Source of the DNA: G963717155 sp963717155
GTDB taxonomy: Bacteria > Actinomycetota > Thermoleophilia > Gaiellales > JALYLC01
DNA: 64,000 nucleotides
Direction of reading: 5' to 3'
NCBI GenBank assembly: GCA_963717155.1
Contig: OY970326.1
Span: 4,774,001-4,838,000 of the forward strand
Under the pieces are notes generated by a model. The model had not been told where the DNA came from and searched no databases. It worked only from the letters and a program-made list of their open reading frames with translations. Shown here one piece after another: positions 1 through 8,028 of the stretch (its first letter is position 1; every line of letters starts with the position of its first letter). The translations under genes and the position numbers were made by a program.

Positions 1-1146
1 AGGATCTCGGGGATAGTGGCTCTACTGCTCGCGTGCGTACTGCCCGGCTCGGCGCTCGCCGACGCCCCCACCGTCGTGCTCTCGGATCCGGCGGAGCAGG
101 TATGCCTTCCGCACAGCATCTGCCTGCCAGACATCGTCGGCGCGTCGGCCTCGTTCGACCCGACGGCCGGCACCGTCGCGGTGTCGGTGACCTTCGTTCG
201 CACGTTGCCCCCACAGTCAGATCCGAGCGCACCCGGCGACGAGATCCGTTTCGTCCTGGGTCACGCCGTGTCGAATGGTCACTGCACCAATATCACGAGC
301 TCCGACCTCGCGACCGGCCTCGCCCAGGGAGACCTCGATCTGCGCGGATACGTCAGCGGATCTGTCGTCAACCAGGAGTGGGCGGTCGCTCGCCTCGCGA
401 TCGGGGGAACTCCCGCCTCGACGGTCCCCCGAGTGTTGAGCGCCGACGACAAGACGCTGCAGTACACGGTGAGCAGTCCTGCCCTCGTCGGTAGCGACTT
501 CCGCTGCTTCGAGGTGTCGGAGACCCAGTTCAACCCGAGCGCCCAGGTCGACGACGGCACGCAGTACGCGCTCTTCCCCGGTGTCCAGCCGCTCGCCGAG
601 ATCTCAAGTGTCGCAGTGCGCCGCATCGCAGCGACCTCGGCATCGGTCGTCGCCTCGATCGATCCGGATGGAGCGCCGACATCGGCATACCTGGAGTTCG
701 GAACGACCACGCACTACGGCAGGCGAACGAGCGCCGGGAACCCGCTGTCCGCCGTCGGGCCCTTCGCGAGCGACCTGACGGGGCTCAAGGCGGGCACGAC
801 CTACCACTACCGCATCGTCGCGACGAGCGCCTTCGGCTCCACGTCGACGACCGACGCGTCGTTCAGGACCACGCCGGTCGCCACGGCCACGAGCGCGCCG
901 CGTCTGGTGGGCTCGCTGAAGACAGGCTCCCTCGCCCGGTGCACCAGGGGGACGTGGAGCATCCCGGTGAAGGTCAGCTCGTATCGGTGGCTCCGCGGAG
1001 GCGTCCCGATCCCCGGTGCAGCCGCGTCGAGCTACCGGATCCGGTCGAGCGATGCCGGGCATACGGTCCGCTGTGCAGTCGTGGTGACCGTCGCCGCGAA
1101 GAAGTCGACTCAGGCTGTGAGCCCGGCGCGCAAGGTGTCTGCGTAG
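1..1146 (+). CDS. Secreted Fn3/Ig-like repeat protein, 5' end at window edge
   Basis: The frame is open from the first base. A GTG at 16 could start it, but the residues before it are also in frame and hydrophobic, so the true start may lie outside the window. The N-terminus is a signal peptide (run of Leu/Ala/Val ending SALADA). A middle part of about 170 residues is not recognised; four Cys there may form disulfides. Residues ~200-285 resemble a fibronectin type III domain (YHYRIVATSAFG). Residues ~290-370 resemble the Ig-like 'YRWLRGG..IPGA' repeat common in secreted Thermoleophilia proteins. The probable role is an exported binding or surface protein. It converges on the cupredoxin gene at 1245, with a hairpin between them. 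Confidence 0.65.
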   Translation, partial: RISGIVALLLACVLPGSALADAPTVVLSDPAEQVCLPHSICLPDIVGASASFDPTAGTVAVSVTFVRTLPPQSDPSAPGDEIRFVLGHAVSNGHCTNITSSDLATGLAQGDLDLRGYVSGSVVNQEWAVARLAIGGTPASTVPRVLSADDKTLQYTVSSPALVGSDFRCFEVSETQFNPSAQVDDGTQYALFPGVQPLAEISSVAVRRIAATSASVVASIDPDGAPTSAYLEFGTTTHYGRRTSAGNPLSAVGPFASDLTGLKAGTTYHYRIVATSAFGSTSTTDASFRTTPVATATSAPRLVGSLKTGSLARCTRGTWSIPVKVSSYRWLRGGVPIPGAAASSYRIRSSDAGHTVRCAVVVTVAAKKSTQAVSPARKVSA

Positions 1147-1172
1147 GGCTGCGCAGATGCGGATTGTCGTTC

Positions 1173-1217
1173 CGGTTCCTCGCCGAGTGCCCCTTCCGGG
1201 CCTCCGGCGAGGAACCG
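1173..1217. terminator. 13-bp stem hairpin between convergent genes
   Basis: Arms CGGTTCCTCGCCG (1173-1185) and CGGCGAGGAACCG (1205-1217) are perfectly complementary around a 19-nt loop. It lies between two convergent stop codons (1146 and 1245), so it probably terminates transcription from both sides. No strong U-run follows, as is usual in high-GC actinobacteria. Confidence 0.7.
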
Positions 1218-1244
1218 AGATGACAGATTCTCGTACCGGAACGC

Positions 1245-1610
1245 TTAAGTAACAGTAACCTTGATCTTCATGCCGAGCGCGGCATGCGGGACGCACTCGA
1301 ACGAGTAGGTGCCCTTCTTCGCCAGTGCGACCGTGAGCGGCGCGTGCTTGTTGGTCGCGGCACCCGAGTTGACCTTCTTGACGCCGCCCGGAAGCGCCGT
1401 CGAGACGACGTTGTGGAAGCCGTTCTTCCACACGAACTTCAGCTTGTCTCCGACCTTGGCCTTGGCCGTATTGTTGGCCTTGCCGTTGAAGGTGACCCCG
1501 GAGAGGGTCACCGTCACGGTCTTACCCTGCGACTTCGCGGTAGCGATTCCCGTCATCGCCACGCTGATGACAGCGAGAATCGCGACCATTGCTACGACTG
1601 TCCTGCGCAC
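1245..1610 (-). CDS. Secreted plastocyanin-like cupredoxin
   Basis: A small exported blue-copper-type protein of about 121 residues with an N-terminal signal peptide (VVAMVAILAVISVAMTGIATA). The type-1 copper ligand pattern is complete: His in 'GFHNVVS', then Cys, His and Met in 'FECVPHAALGMK'. Such proteins carry single electrons outside the membrane. The start is set at GTG 1610 because GGAGGT (1617-1622) lies 6 nt upstream; the in-frame ATG at 1616 would touch that Shine-Dalgarno sequence. Neighbours are a YtkA-like protein, a second cupredoxin and PQQ enzymes, so a role as electron acceptor for a periplasmic dehydrogenase is plausible but inferred. Confidence 0.85.
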   Translation of the reverse strand: MRRTVVAMVAILAVISVAMTGIATAKSQGKTVTVTLSGVTFNGKANNTAKAKVGDKLKFVWKNGFHNVVSTALPGGVKKVNSGAATNKHAPLTVALAKKGTYSFECVPHAALGMKIKVTVT

Positions 1611-1723
1611 GTGCATACCTCCGTCGATTGCCCCCACACAGCGGCCAGATGAGCGCCATATTTGCCCCGAACCGCAGCCGTTCGAACGGCCGAAGCGGAG
1701 CTTACCATCCGCTTCCTCGCAGT

Positions 1724-2683
1724 CTAGGACTTCGGCGGGACGATCTTGGTTGGCGCATTGAACGGTCCGTACCTGTCGTGCATGAAGTGGGCGTTCGCGA
1801 TCATGTGCAGATCGAGCGTCCGCAGCGTGCGCTTGTCGATCGAGACCAGGAACCAGGCGGGAGTGCGCGGGTCGTAGAAGGAGATGCGCCAGACGGGACG
1901 TCCGCCGAAGCTCCCGCTGCCGAGCACGTGCGCGTCGGTTGCGCTGACCCAGAACGGCTGCGGTTGATGGAGGCGCAGCGCCGCGCTCGACTCCCAGGCG
2001 CCGCCCTCGCTCGGCCTGTCCCAGCGCCGCAGGCCGACGATGATCGACTGGCTTCCGTTCCGAATCTGGTAGGCGAGCCGATCGGGAGCCACGATCTGCC
2101 AGCGGGTCACGACGACGTGTGTCGGATCCGAGCCGAGACGGTCGATGTATCGCAGGGTGCGGAGCTGCTTCCAGACCCGCGTGGCGCGGGCAACGATCGC
2201 GCTTGCGTCGGCTGGCGGCCAGGTCTTCGGTAGCGGGACGTTCCACGTCGTCGTCCGCCCAGGCGACCCTACGCGGACGCGTATCAACCGCGGCTGCGAT
2301 GTTGTCCGGACGTTCGCCCGGTAGCACCCTGGACCGCAGGGTGCTGCCGCGGCGCTGGCCGTGCCGTTGCGGGACATCACGCCGAACGAGACATGGAGAC
2401 CCGTGACGCCGGTGCCCGCTCCGCCCACCACCGATGCCTGCAACCCGACGCCGTCGGCCCGCCGAAGTACAGCGAGCGCGAGCGCGTTCGCTCCGTCCTC
2501 GCGGGCGTACACGACGGCACCATGCGGAGGTGCCGGAAAGCGGCTCGCGGCCGGCTCTGAGACCGTGAAAGCCGGTCGCGAGCTCGAGCTTCGGCTCGCC
2601 AGCACGAGGACCACTACGACAACCGCCCCGAGGAGCAGGGCGGCCCCAGCGAGCGCGAGCGCTCGGCGTTCCCTTCTGCTCAT
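1724..2683 (-). CDS. Membrane-anchored YtkA-like plus LolA-like two-domain protein
   Basis: About 319 residues. One N-terminal transmembrane segment (ALAGAALLLGAVVVVVLVLA) follows a basic start. Residues ~50-150 look like the YtkA/FixH-type beta-sandwich found with CopC/CopD copper proteins (LQASVVGGAGTGVTGL, then PCGPGCYRANV). Residues ~165-319 resemble the LolA-like fold that often follows that domain in actinobacteria (LRTLRYIDRLGS ... GRPVWRISFYDPRTPAWF). The two Cys in CGPGC could bind metal or form a disulfide. Start ATG 2683 is chosen because it immediately precedes the basic/hydrophobic anchor; AGGA lies just upstream. It is divergent from the two-domain cupredoxin at 2823, which supports a copper-related or envelope role. 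No precise function can be assigned. Confidence 0.6.
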   Translation of the reverse strand: MSRRERRALALAGAALLLGAVVVVVLVLASRSSSSRPAFTVSEPAASRFPAPPHGAVVYAREDGANALALAVLRRADGVGLQASVVGGAGTGVTGLHVSFGVMSRNGTASAAAAPCGPGCYRANVRTTSQPRLIRVRVGSPGRTTTWNVPLPKTWPPADASAIVARATRVWKQLRTLRYIDRLGSDPTHVVVTRWQIVAPDRLAYQIRNGSQSIIVGLRRWDRPSEGGAWESSAALRLHQPQPFWVSATDAHVLGSGSFGGRPVWRISFYDPRTPAWFLVSIDKRTLRTLDLHMIANAHFMHDRYGPFNAPTKIVPPKS

Positions 2684-2822
2684 CGACGTCCTGCTAGCGC
2701 GTGCGAGTGATGCCCTGGCGTCCCCGCATCGTACAGGCGGAGGTACGCTTCCGATTAGACCCCGTGCCGTTAAGGTGCTTGCCAAGGCATCGCGACCATC
2801 CTGTTCTGAATGGAGCTATCAC

Positions 2823-3566
2823 ATGAAACGACCGCGGATGATTGTTTCGACAGCAGGCCTCGGCCTGTGTCTCGCCGTCGGTATCGCAGTCGCCCTCGTG
2901 GGGTTTCGCGCGGGACCCGCGCAAGGCAGCCCGACGGCGACCAAGACTGTGATAACGGTCACAATGTCGGAATACAAGTTCAAACTGTCGAAGACGAAGA
3001 ACATCCCGGTCGGGACAGTCACGTTCAAGCTCGTCAACAAGGGCAAGATCCCGCACAACTTCAAGATCAACGGCAAGACGTCCAAGCTGATCAACCCCGG
3101 GAAGACAGGGACGCTCACCGTCACGTTCAAGAAGAAGGGATCGTTCGCCTACCTCTGCACCGTGCCGGGGCACGCGAAGCTCGGCATGAAGGGGACGCTC
3201 GGAATCGCGACCGCGCCGGCACCGCCGCCGACGACGACTACGACAACGTCCACTGCGGCGAAGTGCGCGAACCCGGTTGCCACCACAGTGACCGTCAGCG
3301 AGTTCGAGTACGGCTTCACGCTGTCGCAGACGACGGTGCCGTGCGGCACCGTGACGTTCAACATGACCAACAACGGCTCCATCGTGCATGACTTCATCGT
3401 GTACGGGGCCAACCCGGCCACGTCCGGCATCGGTGCGACCCTGAATCCAGGGCAGACTGCGTCGATGCAGACGGTTCTCGATCACGCGGGGACATTCCAG
3501 TACGAGTGCGACGTGCCACACCACGCAGAGCTCGGGATGGCCGGGAACCTCACGGTCACGGGGTAG
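2823..3566 (+). CDS. Secreted protein with two tandem cupredoxin domains
   Basis: About 247 residues: signal peptide/anchor, then two plastocyanin-like domains joined by a Pro/Thr-rich linker (APAPPPTTTTTTSTA). Both domains keep a full type-1 copper ligand set. Domain 1 has His in 'IPHNFKI' and Cys/His/Met in 'LCTVPGHAKLGMKG'. Domain 2 has His in 'IVHDFIV' and Cys/His/Met in 'ECDVPHHAELGMAG'. ATG 2823 is preceded by GGAG 7 nt upstream (2812-2815), so longer upstream readings are not needed. Tandem copper sites could pass electrons between a dehydrogenase and a membrane acceptor. The gene lies 19 nt upstream of a PQQ-type protein on the same strand, so co-transcription is likely. Confidence 0.85.
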   Translation: MKRPRMIVSTAGLGLCLAVGIAVALVGFRAGPAQGSPTATKTVITVTMSEYKFKLSKTKNIPVGTVTFKLVNKGKIPHNFKINGKTSKLINPGKTGTLTVTFKKKGSFAYLCTVPGHAKLGMKGTLGIATAPAPPPTTTTTTSTAAKCANPVATTVTVSEFEYGFTLSQTTVPCGTVTFNMTNNGSIVHDFIVYGANPATSGIGATLNPGQTASMQTVLDHAGTFQYECDVPHHAELGMAGNLTVTG

Positions 3567-3585
3567 CTGCGGCCCGACCTCGGCA

Positions 3586-5106
3586 GTGACGCGACGACGC
3601 CGGTCGTGGGGAGGGCCCCCGAGGCCTTCCCCGCGGCGGCGGCTCGCGCGAGCCGTCTCGTTCGTATGCGCGATCGGCACGCTGGCGCTTGCATCCGTTG
3701 CCGCAGGAGCCGCCTCTCCGCCACCAAGTGCCGAATGGCCGCTGGCCAATCGCGACCTGGCGTCGACTCGCGCCGATTCTTCGAGTCCGATCGACACCAA
3801 GAGCGTCAAGACCCTCCACGTGGCATGGCGCTTCCGGTTCCGCAGTCCTCCGGGGGCGTCAGGCGTCCTCACCGCGACACCTGTCGTCGCGTCAGGTGTC
3901 GTGTATGTGCAGGACATGGAGAGCAACGTGTTCGCGCTCGACCTCGAGAGCGGGTCGCTGCGCTGGAGCCATCGCTTCTACGACACGAACCCCGGCCCCA
4001 ACGGCGTCGTCGTCTCCGGCGGGCGCGTGTACGGAGCAACCGACACGTCGGCGTTCGCCCTGTCTGCCCGAACGGGACGTCTCCTGTGGAGCCACCTTCT
4101 GGTCACGGCGAACGAGCGCTACGTCGACGTGGCGCCCCAGGTAGCAGGCGACACGGTCTACGTCAGCACGATCGGGCTCCCGCCGAACGGCCACGGGGCG
4201 CTCTACGGCCTCCAGGCCACGACCGGGAGCCTCCGCTGGCGGCTCTCGACGATCAAGGGGCGGTGGCGCGTGCCGTCCGAGGCCGGTGGAGGCGGCGCGT
4301 GGTATCCACCGAGCGTGGCCGGTGGTACGGCCTACTGGGGCACCGCGAATCCTTACCCGTATGGTGGCTCGTCGAGGTATCCGAACGGCGGCGCGTTCGC
4401 TGGTCCTGCGCTCTACACCGACTCGCTCGTCGCGGTGCACCGGAGCGGGAAGCTCGCCTGGTACGACCAGGTGACTCCGCATGACGTGCGCGACCACGAC
4501 TTCCAGCTGTCGCCCGTCCTGGCCACGGTCCGCGGTCGACCTCTCGTTCTGGGCGCCGGCAAGGGCGGAATCGTGATCGCGTGGGACCGCTCGACCCATC
4601 GCCGCCTGTGGCAGACGAAGGTCGGCGTGCACGAGCACGACAGCGGGCCGCTTCCTGCGCACCGGACGACCGTGTGCCCGGGGCTCCTCGGTGGCGTCGA
4701 GACACCGATGGCGTACGCCAGGGGAATCCTGTTCGTCCCCGTCGTCGACCTTTGCATGCGCGGCAGCGCGGTCGGCTACGAGGACCTCGCCAAGGTCGAC
4801 GTTGCAAGGCGCGGACGTGGCGAGCTCGTGGCGCTCGACGCTGCCACGGGCAGGGTCTCCTGGGCCCGCCGGCTACCGCATGCGATCTTCGGTTGCGCGA
4901 CAGTCGCCCGGGGCGTCGTCTTCACCGCCACGCTTGACGGGACGGTCTACGGGTTCGACGCCGGCGACGGCGCCCCAGTCTGGCGGTCGAACGCCCGCGC
5001 GGGCATCAACTCCTGCCCAGCGCTCGCAGGGAACATCTTGCTTGTCGGGGCGGGCGTGCCGACCGCGGGAGGTGTGACCGAGCTCGCCGCCTACGCGACT
5101 CAGTAG
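3586..5106 (+). CDS. Exported PQQ-type beta-propeller protein (quinoprotein alcohol dehydrogenase-like)
   Basis: About 506 residues, with a twin-basic N-terminus (SPRRRLARAVSF) before a hydrophobic signal segment. Repeated blades of the form 'ALDLESGSLRWS', 'ALSARTGRLLWS' and 'ALDAATGRVSWA' are the tryptophan-docking motifs of PQQ propellers. The motif HDVRDHDFQLSPV (Asp303 and Asp305) aligns with the catalytic Asp region of PQQ alcohol dehydrogenases and shows an Asp-x-Asp spacing. It is shorter than typical ~600-residue dehydrogenases and has no cytochrome c domain. GTG 3586 is the only early start; no Shine-Dalgarno is seen, so the start is uncertain. It may be an enzyme or a BamB-like structural propeller. 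It follows the double cupredoxin and converges with 5100 (7-nt overlap). Confidence 0.7.
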   Translation: MTRRRRSWGGPPRPSPRRRLARAVSFVCAIGTLALASVAAGAASPPPSAEWPLANRDLASTRADSSSPIDTKSVKTLHVAWRFRFRSPPGASGVLTATPVVASGVVYVQDMESNVFALDLESGSLRWSHRFYDTNPGPNGVVVSGGRVYGATDTSAFALSARTGRLLWSHLLVTANERYVDVAPQVAGDTVYVSTIGLPPNGHGALYGLQATTGSLRWRLSTIKGRWRVPSEAGGGGAWYPPSVAGGTAYWGTANPYPYGGSSRYPNGGAFAGPALYTDSLVAVHRSGKLAWYDQVTPHDVRDHDFQLSPVLATVRGRPLVLGAGKGGIVIAWDRSTHRRLWQTKVGVHEHDSGPLPAHRTTVCPGLLGGVETPMAYARGILFVPVVDLCMRGSAVGYEDLAKVDVARRGRGELVALDAATGRVSWARRLPHAIFGCATVARGVVFTATLDGTVYGFDAGDGAPVWRSNARAGINSCPALAGNILLVGAGVPTAGGVTELAAYATQ

Positions 5107-5483
5107 ACCGTGAAGATTCCCTGGAAGGCCTTCTTGCCCTTGTCGAGCGTGCTCCTGTACGGGTACTGACCCCGGTAGGTCAGGGTGATGGTGAAGCGAG
5201 CCTGATGGCCGGGGAGGATCGTCTTGGTCTTCTTGCCGAGCACCGTGAAGTTGTGCGGCTTCTTCCCGAGGTTGTTCGCCAGGAACGTCGCGATCACGCC
5301 ACGCGCCTCCTGGCTGTTGCCAAGTACGGTGATGGACTTGTCGGTGATCGTGACGCCGATGTACGCGTGTTGGCCAGGCTCGGTGGTGCTCGAGCTCGCC
5401 AGGGAAGGTGCAGAGACCGCGAGGCCGGCGACCACTGTCGCCACGCATGCCACGCTTCGGATCGACATTGCCTTTCGTGTCAT
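5100..5483 (-). CDS. Exported cupredoxin-fold protein lacking copper ligands
   Basis: About 127 residues with a signal peptide (VACVATVVAGLAVSAPSLA). The mature part follows the small cupredoxin pattern of its neighbours (KKPHNFTVLGKKTKTILPG ... QYPYRS ... GIFTVY). The first His is kept (KPHNF), but the Cys-x-x-x-x-His-x-x-x-x-Met loop is replaced by Tyr/Arg/Ser/Lys, so a type-1 copper site cannot form. It may be a structural or partner-binding relative of the copper proteins. Start ATG 5483 has AGGAG about 10 nt upstream; ATG 5468 is an alternative. Its stop overlaps the stop of the PQQ gene by 7 nt. Confidence 0.65.
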   Translation of the reverse strand: MTRKAMSIRSVACVATVVAGLAVSAPSLASSSTTEPGQHAYIGVTITDKSITVLGNSQEARGVIATFLANNLGKKPHNFTVLGKKTKTILPGHQARFTITLTYRGQYPYRSTLDKGKKAFQGIFTVY

Positions 5484-5587
5484 TGAACCTTGTTCTCCTG
5501 GTCGAGTCTTGCGTCCCTCGCGACGCAGCGAGTGCTATCGCGCACGGTACCACCGAAAACGTTACATGCGGCCTCCCGGAACCCGGG

Positions 5588-5959
5588 TCACCCGGGGTCC
5601 TTTAGCGCGAGCACGTCCTTCTTGAAGCAGAGGTCGTAGAGCAGCCTTCCGGACTTCCACTCGTAGCAGTGCTCACCAAACTGGTCGCGATAATCCTGGT
5701 AAGGCTTGGGCCATTTTCGGAGGATTCCGATCGTCGTCGTCCCGACCTTCGTGGATGCGAAGAGAGTGGCGTAGTGGCCCGCATCGGCGGCCGCGATCTC
5801 GTTCCTCTGGATGAGCGGAGACGTCGAACTTGCCGTAGACGTCGCTTTTTGTCGGGATTTCCCGTCCGTGCCGACGATGACGAGTGCGACCACGAGAGCG
5901 ACCAGAAGGCTCAGCACCACCAGCGAGCCGATCGCCACGCGCTTCCTCGTCCAGTACAT
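5588..5959 (-). CDS. Small membrane-anchored protein of unknown function
   Basis: About 123 residues: MYWTRKR, then one strong transmembrane helix (VAIGSLVVLSLLVALVVALVIV), then a Ser/Thr-rich linker and a ~65-residue outer domain with two Cys (EHCYEWKSGRLLYDLCF) that could form a disulfide. The domain resembles short secreted proteins with a 'G.LY.LCF' ending, but I cannot name a family. ATG 5959 is preceded by AAAGGT. It is divergent from the PQQ dehydrogenase at 6091 across 131 bp. That gap contains a TATAGT (6002-6007) that could be a -10 box for the dehydrogenase. Confidence 0.6.
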   Translation of the reverse strand: MYWTRKRVAIGSLVVLSLLVALVVALVIVGTDGKSRQKATSTASSTSPLIQRNEIAAADAGHYATLFASTKVGTTTIGILRKWPKPYQDYRDQFGEHCYEWKSGRLLYDLCFKKDVLALKDPG

Positions 5960-6090
5960 TTCTTACCTTTCCGCTTTTCCGATGGACCGTATTTCCTCGG
6001 GTATAGTCGCCGATTGCCGCGAGCCCCTGGGCGATGGGTCGAGGGGGCAGCTGGCTCAGTGTCGGGCCGCAAGTAATGGGGAGGTTCTAG

Positions 6091-7923
6091 ATGCGCAAAT
6101 CGCTCTTGGTGGCGGGGGCCGTAGGAATCGTTTCCGTGGTATCGGTGGCGGCAGCCTTCGCCGCATCGACGGGAGCGTCGAAGATCGCGCGGGCGCCGAG
6201 GTTCACGGCTGCTGCCGCGGACGACGCGATCGGCGCCGACTGGGTGACGCCAGGCGGAAACAGCCTCAACACGCGTTACTCGTCACTGAACCAGATCACC
6301 ACCTCGAACGTGGGTGGGCTCACGAAGGTGTTCCAGGTCTCGCTCGACGGGCCTGAGGCACCGGGTGCACAGAAGGAAGTCGAGCAGGGGCCGTCGGCAT
6401 TCGGCGGGACGCTCTACGTCGGCACTGGCAAGGGCGAGCTCGTCGCGATGGACGGGGCGACGGGTGCCGTGAAGTGGCGCTATCAGGGTCCCGGTAGTCC
6501 TCCAGGCGCCGGTTTCTCGATCGGGGCCGTGCGCGGCCAGTCGATCGCCGACGGCATGGTGTTCTTCGGTCAGCAGGACGGAACCGTCGCCGCGATCGAC
6601 CAGACGACCGGCAAGCAGGTCTGGGTCGACACGGTCACTGACCTGGGAATCTCTGCGCCGGTCCCGGCCTACTACAACGGCATGGTGTACGTCGGCGAGA
6701 CCGGCGGCGACATCCTGCAGCGCGGTCACATCGACGCGCTCGACGCCAAGACCGGCAAGCTGGTCTGGCGCTTCTGGACGACGCCCGATGCGAGCAACCC
6801 TACGGCTCTGAAGACGTGGGGCGGAGGGGCCGCCGAGGCGGCGCAGGGTGGTGGCGCTCTGTGGACATACGGCGCGTTCGACCCCGCGACCAACACGGGC
6901 TACTTCGCGACCGGCAACCCCGATCCGTATTCGGGTCGAGGGCCGGGTAAGAACCTGTGGACCGACAGCATCGTGGCGCTCGACGCGACGACCGGCCAGC
7001 TCAAGTGGTCGTACCAGACGCTGCATCACGACGAGTGGGACTACGACTGCTCGACGCCGGTCATGCTCTTCGATACGACGATCAAGGGCAAGAGCGTCGC
7101 GGGTGTGGAGGCAGGCTGCAAGAGCGCGTACACGTTCGAGCTCAACCGGAAGACCGGCAAGCCGATCTTCCCGATTCCCGAGACGAAGGTTCCCGACACC
7201 AGCAACGGCAAGGGCGCGGCGCTGAACGACACGTGGCCGACGCAGCCGATTCCGACCGGCGGCGCCGCCAAGATCGTCCCGCATTGCCCGACCGCCAAGC
7301 AGGCAGCCGCGAACCTTCCGGGCTACCCGACGGCACCCGATGGAACGCCGTACAAGCTCAGCTGCATGTTTGCTGCGCCGTACACCGACTCGTACACCAC
7401 GTGGTCGCCGAACTACGGCTCGGGCGGCATGGACTGGGATCCCATGAGCTACAGCCCGGTGACGGGTGACGCGTACATCTGCGCGAAGATGAGCTTCCTC
7501 GGAACGAAGGTCGTCCCGGGCACGTCCGGGAAGAACACCAAGTTCCAGAACGCTCCGACCGGCTATGGCGCGGCTCAGGTCGGCCTGACAGGAACGTTCA
7601 CGGCGCTCAACCTCAAGACGAACAAGATCGACTGGCAGCAGAAGTGGCAGGCCTGGGGCAACAAGTCCTGCTACAGCGGCTCGGCCTCGACGGCCGGCGG
7701 CCTGACGTTCGTCGGCTCGGAGGGGGGCAACTTCATCGCCTACGACTCGAAGACCGGCAAGAAGCTGTGGTCGGACAAGACTCCGTACCCGATCACGGCT
7801 CCCCCGATCGTGTACTCGGCGAACGGCAAGGAGTACGTCGAGGTGTACGCCGGTGGCCCGCTGGCACTGCTCGGTGGCGTCGCCAACAAGCAGGACCTCG
7901 TGACGGTCTACGCTCTTCCCTGA
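6091..7923 (+). CDS. PQQ-dependent alcohol dehydrogenase, lanthanide-type active site
   Basis: About 610 residues, exported by a signal peptide (LLVAGAVGIVSVVSVAAAFAAS). It has many propeller blades with Trp-docking motifs (AMDGATGAVKWRY, AIDQTTGKQVW, ALDAKTGKLVWRF, ALDATTGQLKWSY) and is expected to oxidise an alcohol outside the membrane. Candidate metal ligands are Glu203 (VGETGG) and Asn276 (ATGNPDP). The catalytic segment HHDEWDYDCSTP gives Asp317 as catalytic base and Asp319 two residues later; that extra Asp marks lanthanide-dependent XoxF/ExaF-type enzymes. No cytochrome domain and no adjacent Cys pair of the MxaF type is seen. GGGGAGG lies 6 nt before ATG 6091. A hairpin follows, then the mxaRSACKL-like operon. 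The substrate is not predictable. Confidence 0.85.
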   Translation: MRKSLLVAGAVGIVSVVSVAAAFAASTGASKIARAPRFTAAAADDAIGADWVTPGGNSLNTRYSSLNQITTSNVGGLTKVFQVSLDGPEAPGAQKEVEQGPSAFGGTLYVGTGKGELVAMDGATGAVKWRYQGPGSPPGAGFSIGAVRGQSIADGMVFFGQQDGTVAAIDQTTGKQVWVDTVTDLGISAPVPAYYNGMVYVGETGGDILQRGHIDALDAKTGKLVWRFWTTPDASNPTALKTWGGGAAEAAQGGGALWTYGAFDPATNTGYFATGNPDPYSGRGPGKNLWTDSIVALDATTGQLKWSYQTLHHDEWDYDCSTPVMLFDTTIKGKSVAGVEAGCKSAYTFELNRKTGKPIFPIPETKVPDTSNGKGAALNDTWPTQPIPTGGAAKIVPHCPTAKQAAANLPGYPTAPDGTPYKLSCMFAAPYTDSYTTWSPNYGSGGMDWDPMSYSPVTGDAYICAKMSFLGTKVVPGTSGKNTKFQNAPTGYGAAQVGLTGTFTALNLKTNKIDWQQKWQAWGNKSCYSGSASTAGGLTFVGSEGGNFIAYDSKTGKKLWSDKTPYPITAPPIVYSANGKEYVEVYAGGPLALLGGVANKQDLVTVYALP

Positions 7924-7951
7924 GCGAGCCTCGTCCGAGTCTGTTCGTCGC

Positions 7952-7982
7952 GTGCGCGGGAGACACACCGTCTCCCGCGCAC
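7952..7982 (+). terminator. 13-bp perfect hairpin after the PQQ dehydrogenase
   Basis: Arms GTGCGCGGGAGAC (7952-7964) and GTCTCCCGCGCAC (7970-7982) enclose a 5-nt loop ACACC, 28 nt after the stop codon. It probably ends the dehydrogenase transcript or attenuates read-through into the MoxR operon that follows. Confidence 0.75.
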
Positions 7983-8028
7983 CGGCGAACGTTCTTGCGT
8001 GTGTGGACACGACATGATCGGAGCGCAG

